Notes under the pieces: model-generated | The model's database searches: none | What the model was told of the DNA's origin: nothing | The model's input: only the letters and a program-made list of their open reading frames with translations | Shown here: positions 61,504 to 64,000 of the stretch, one piece after another | How positions within the stretch are numbered: the first letter of the stretch is position 1 | Layout of the letters: every line of letters begins with the position of its first letter | Made by a program: the position numbers and the translations under genes | Source: an uncultured Verrucomicrobiota bacterium | GTDB taxonomy: Bacteria; Verrucomicrobiota; Kiritimatiellia; Kiritimatiellales; Tichowtungiaceae | Reading direction: 5' to 3' | NCBI GenBank assembly: GCA_903826865.1 | Contig: CAIKGD010000083.1 | Location: 1-64,000, forward strand | Length of the DNA stretch: 64,000 nt

Positions 61504-61591
61504 ATCTCCAGTCTCCGTGCCATGTGGCGAGTTTTGCCGGACAGCTTAGTGAGTGAACCGCGACCCGTCAATTTAAAGGATCGAAAGAAGA

Positions 61592-63043
61592 TTAAAGTTT
61601 ATAAAGCAAAGGCAGTGTCAGACAGAAAACTGTCCAGTCGGCGGCGCTGTCTTCCAGCTCCAGCGTACCGCCGTGGGCACGGGCGATTTCGCGGGCCAGA
61701 CTCAGGCCGAGGCCGGCACCGTCAATCGAACGGTTGCGGGATTTGTTGGCGCGGTAGAAGCGTTCGAAAACACGGCCACGCTCTTCCGGCGGAATGGTTT
61801 CGCCGCGATTCGAAATCCGTAAGACCGCGCGGCCGCCTTCGGTTTTCAGCGACAGAATAACCGGCGATTCGCCGCGGCAGAATTTGACCGCGTTGCTCGC
61901 CAGATTCTGGATGACCTGATTGAGCAGGTCGGGATCGGCCATGACCTGAACGTCCGGCTGAAGTTCCGGCTGAACTGCAAGTCCGGGCGCGAGCGTTTGA
62001 ATATCTTCGCCGACCGCTTCGATCAGGTGCGTCAGATTGACGGTCTCTTTGCTGAGCGCCATCTGTCCGGAATCGGCCTGCGCCAGCAGCAGCAGTTTGC
62101 GGATGATGGATTTCAGCCGCTGAACTTCGTCGAGCAGTTCTTTATAGGTGCGCTGATCGGCGGAACCGTCGGCCGCCGCCTGCAAAGCATTCTCCAGCTC
62201 CCCTTGCAGAATGGTCAGCGGCGTTTTCAGTTCGTGCGCCGCGTCAGCGCTGAAGCGCACCGCCTGCTTAAAACTGGATTCAAGCCGGTCGAGCATCTGA
62301 TTGATCAGTGTGACGAGCTGGCGGAATTCGTGATCGGCGCGGGTTACGGAAATCCGACGATCGAGATTGCGGGCGGTAATATTTCCAACCGTTCCTGCGA
62401 TAGTTCGTACCGGACGGAGCGCCAGCAGGGCCAGCAGCCAGCCGACGGCGATCATCAGCAGAAGCGCAACCGGTCCCGCCAGCAGCAAGGCATTGCGGAA
62501 GCGGAGCACTTCGGCATTCAGCGGTTCGAGATTCATTCCCAGAAACAGCGTTATCTCCGGATTACGGATCGCCATCACCCGCCAGTTTCCAACGGTTGTA
62601 AATCCGGGCCCGCTGATTTCCAGCGGCGGCGGCGCGGGCGGCCGCTGTTTCTGCGGCTGATCGAACGGACGCGGGCGGGTCTCCTCTGCCGGAACTTCAG
62701 CCCGGGCTGTAACCGGCGCAGGAAATTTCAGACCGGAAGCTTCAGCCGGCCACTGCGGAGAGGCGAATAGAACTTCGCCGCTGTTATCGACCACTTTTAA
62801 AACAAACTGCCGGGCGGCATCGTCGCCGTAAAGCGTTTTGAGCGAACCGTCAAACCGCTGCCAATGGTTGCGCGGCTGCGTCCTGCGGATATTGGCTTCG
62901 ACCAGCGCGCGCAGCTCGCGGTCGGTGCGGTCAATGCCGATCCGGTGAATCATCTGCAGGAAGAACAGACTGAAGCCCAGCAGCAGCGCGCCGGAGAGAG
63001 CGACGCTGTAGAGTCCGAATTTCAGTTTGAATGAGCGAAACAT
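61592..63043 (-). CDS. Sensor histidine kinase, heavy-metal/CusS-like
   Basis: A 483-residue inner-membrane kinase. Helix 1 (residues about 10-30) and helix 2 (ALLLAGPVALLLMIAVGWLL) bracket a periplasmic sensor of about 150 residues with a Pro-rich insert (RPRPFDQPQKQRPPAPPP). HAMP follows (RPVRTIAGTVGNITARNLDR), then HisKA with phospho-His in FSADAAHELKTPLTILQG and HATPase motifs LIQNLASNAVKFC-like and GAGLGLSLAREIA. It is 155 bases downstream of its response regulator gene. Its ligand is unknown. Its likely target operon is at 50.0-59.6 kb. Confidence 0.9.
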   Translation of the reverse strand: MFRSFKLKFGLYSVALSGALLLGFSLFFLQMIHRIGIDRTDRELRALVEANIRRTQPRNHWQRFDGSLKTLYGDDAARQFVLKVVDNSGEVLFASPQWPAEASGLKFPAPVTARAEVPAEETRPRPFDQPQKQRPPAPPPLEISGPGFTTVGNWRVMAIRNPEITLFLGMNLEPLNAEVLRFRNALLLAGPVALLLMIAVGWLLALLALRPVRTIAGTVGNITARNLDRRISVTRADHEFRQLVTLINQMLDRLESSFKQAVRFSADAAHELKTPLTILQGELENALQAAADGSADQRTYKELLDEVQRLKSIIRKLLLLAQADSGQMALSKETVNLTHLIEAVGEDIQTLAPGLAVQPELQPDVQVMADPDLLNQVIQNLASNAVKFCRGESPVILSLKTEGGRAVLRISNRGETIPPEERGRVFERFYRANKSRNRSIDGAGLGLSLAREIARAHGGTLELEDSAADWTVFCLTLPLLYKL

Positions 63044-63198
63044 GAGAATGTCAGTTATAAGTTATCAGTGATCAGTTATGAGTTGATGCGTTGGGCGATC
63101 CAAAGGCAGGGCGATTTCGCCGAAAGCGCCGCCAGCCCTGAAGGAAGATCGGACGGCTCGGCGATCCGTCCCTACCCGGGATTCGTGTCGATTCGTGT
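63044..63198. repeat. Mosaic of short repeats between regulator and kinase genes
   Basis: Three repeat types lie in a row: GTTATAAGTTATCAGTGATC-like units (63055-63085), a hairpin CGGACGGCTCGGCGATCCGTCC (arms GGACGG and CCGTCC, about 63150-63172), and tandem ATTCGTGT units (from 63181) leading into the stop of the regulator gene. No gene is visible. The insertions split what was probably a tight regulator-kinase operon. Confidence 0.6.
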
Positions 63199-63879
63199 TC
63201 ATTCGCGGTTCCCCTCCGGTTTGAAGCGGTAGCCGACGCCGCGGACGGTTTCGATAAACTGTTCGCCGTCGCGGTCGGTTTTTTCGCGGATGCGCCGGAT
63301 GCAGACTTCGACCAGATTAGTCTGCGGATCGAAACCGTAGCCCCAGACCTGCTCCAGCAGCTGGTCGCGGGTGAAAATCTTTCCGGGCGAACGCATCAGA
63401 TGCTCGAGCAGGCTGAATTCGCGCGGCGCAAAAATGATTTCTTCCTCGCCGTACTGCGCATGCCGTGTGATCAGGTTGAGCATCAGCGGTCCGGAGCGCA
63501 GTACGCTGAGCGTTTCACCGGAGGTGCGGCGTACCACGGCCCGCAGACGCGCCAGCAGTTCGTCCATGAAAAACGGTTTGGTGATGTAGTCGTCGGCGCC
63601 GAGGTTCAGCCCTTCGACGCGTTCGTTCATTTCCGAGCGGGCGGTGAGCAGAATCACCGGAACTGTGTTCCGGTGTTCGCGCAGTTCTTTGAGGATGCTG
63701 AGTCCGTCGCGCCCCGGCAGCATGATATCGAGCAGAATGACATCGAATGAACCGGCGGCGGCCAGCGCAAAGGCCTCGTCGCCGTCGCCGGAAACCGTCA
63801 CAGAAAATCCCTGCGTCTCAAGACCTTTGCGGACAAACCTCGCAATCTTCGCTTCATCCTCAACCAGGAGAATTTTCAT
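63199..63879 (-). CDS. OmpR/CusR-like response regulator
   Basis: A 226-residue two-component regulator. The receiver has acidic residues VEDEAKI, phospho-Asp in DVILLDIMLPGRDG and Lys in YITKPFFMDEL. The winged-helix effector domain ends FIETVRGVGYRFKPEG. The last three residues, Asn-Arg-Glu, and the TGA are supplied by a genomic repeat (AACCGCGAATGA). An inverted repeat ATTACGG-TT-CCGTAAT 48-63 bases before its start suggests autoregulation, and the same palindrome precedes the seven-gene exported-protein operon. Confidence 0.92.
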   Translation of the reverse strand: MKILLVEDEAKIARFVRKGLETQGFSVTVSGDGDEAFALAAAGSFDVILLDIMLPGRDGLSILKELREHRNTVPVILLTARSEMNERVEGLNLGADDYITKPFFMDELLARLRAVVRRTSGETLSVLRSGPLMLNLITRHAQYGEEEIIFAPREFSLLEHLMRSPGKIFTRDQLLEQVWGYGFDPQTNLVEVCIRRIREKTDRDGEQFIETVRGVGYRFKPEGNRE

Positions 63880-63926
63880 GAGCGCGAGCTTACCGCCCCT
63901 TCCGCCCGCAAACCATCCCTTTTCCC

Positions 63927-63942
63927 ATTACGGTTCCGTAAT
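63927..63942. promoter_or_regulatory. Operator-like palindrome upstream of the response regulator
   Basis: ATTACGG-TT-CCGTAAT, identical in all 16 bases to the site at 59624-59639. It is 48 bases upstream of the regulator start at 63879. Confidence 0.75.
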
Positions 63943-63954
63943 GATTCATCGAGG

Positions 63955-63971
63955 TTTCCAATGTCTGGAAC
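63955..63971. repeat. TTTCCA-N5-TGGAA palindrome upstream of the regulator
   Basis: TTTCCA-ATGTC-TGGAAC, a fourth copy of the motif seen before dnaE (two copies) and the PEP/pyruvate-binding gene. It lies 76-92 bases before the regulator start. The rest of 63972-64000 shows no gene. Confidence 0.55.
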
Positions 63972-64000
63972 CGGCGCAGCCGGTTACCAGAACCAGTAGG

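Noticed and set aside
1-64000. Insertion sequences, integrases and tRNA genes as drivers of the observed insertions
   Set aside because: No transposase or recombinase frame and no tRNA cloverleaf was recognised on either strand, so the insertions cannot be tied to such an element from this window alone.

Overview
This is a GC-rich, gene-dense chromosomal window from a Gram-negative bacterium. It encodes an LPS lauroyl-type acyltransferase and many secreted or periplasmic proteins. Two Cys-type sulfatases, arylsulfotransferase-like propellers with EF-hands, a RhaT-type rhamnose symporter, a folP-cdaA-YbbR cluster and an abundance of short palindromic repeats together suggest the PVC superphylum, most likely Kiritimatiellota or a relative. 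That placement is inference from gene content. No rRNA, tRNA, CRISPR array, transposase or integrase was seen.

Layout. 1-19.3 kb is mostly housekeeping: fusA (5' part), hisA, an ankyrin lipoprotein, two methyltransferases, ftsK-rodZ-like-pgsA, ychF, trxA, fructose-bisphosphate aldolase, mutL, a subtilisin-like protease, and a convergent pair of exported proteins. 19.3-30.8 kb holds YbbR/cdaA/folP (c-di-AMP and folate), a heterodimeric ABC exporter, dnaE and an lpxL-like gene. 30.8-34.4 kb is accessory: an AT-richer DNA methyltransferase/restriction-like pair, a truncated copy of the mnmA 3' end, a SOUL haem protein, and full mnmA. 34.5-39.7 kb has a sulfatase, DUF3820, a NYN/LOTUS protein and a large PEP/pyruvate-binding protein. 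39.8-47.6 kb is a complete kdpABCDE potassium-uptake operon with a KdpE-like box upstream. It is bounded on one side by the intact PEP/pyruvate-binding gene and on the other by a truncated copy of that gene's 5' end. 47.9-49.8 kb carries a nucleotidyltransferase and rhaT.

50.0-59.6 kb is a seven-gene operon on the minus strand whose products all appear exported: a SUMF1-fold/EF-hand protein, two arylsulfotransferase-like propellers, a small EF-hand protein, a DUF1566 protein, a sulfatase and a metallophosphatase. A two-component system lies at 61.6-63.9 kb. The same 16-bp inverted repeat (ATTACGG-TT-CCGTAAT) sits upstream of both the response regulator and the first gene of this operon, so the pair probably form one regulon. 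dinD and a truncated ATPase fragment now separate them.

Three features stand out. (1) The two-component/EF-hand/sulfo-ester operon with its shared operator. (2) Three accessory loci (SOUL gene, kdp operon, dinD) that each lie between an intact gene and a second, truncated copy of the same gene's end, in the same orientation. (3) Palindromic repeats inside or at the edge of at least five coding regions, two of them giving the same peptide pattern in unrelated proteins.
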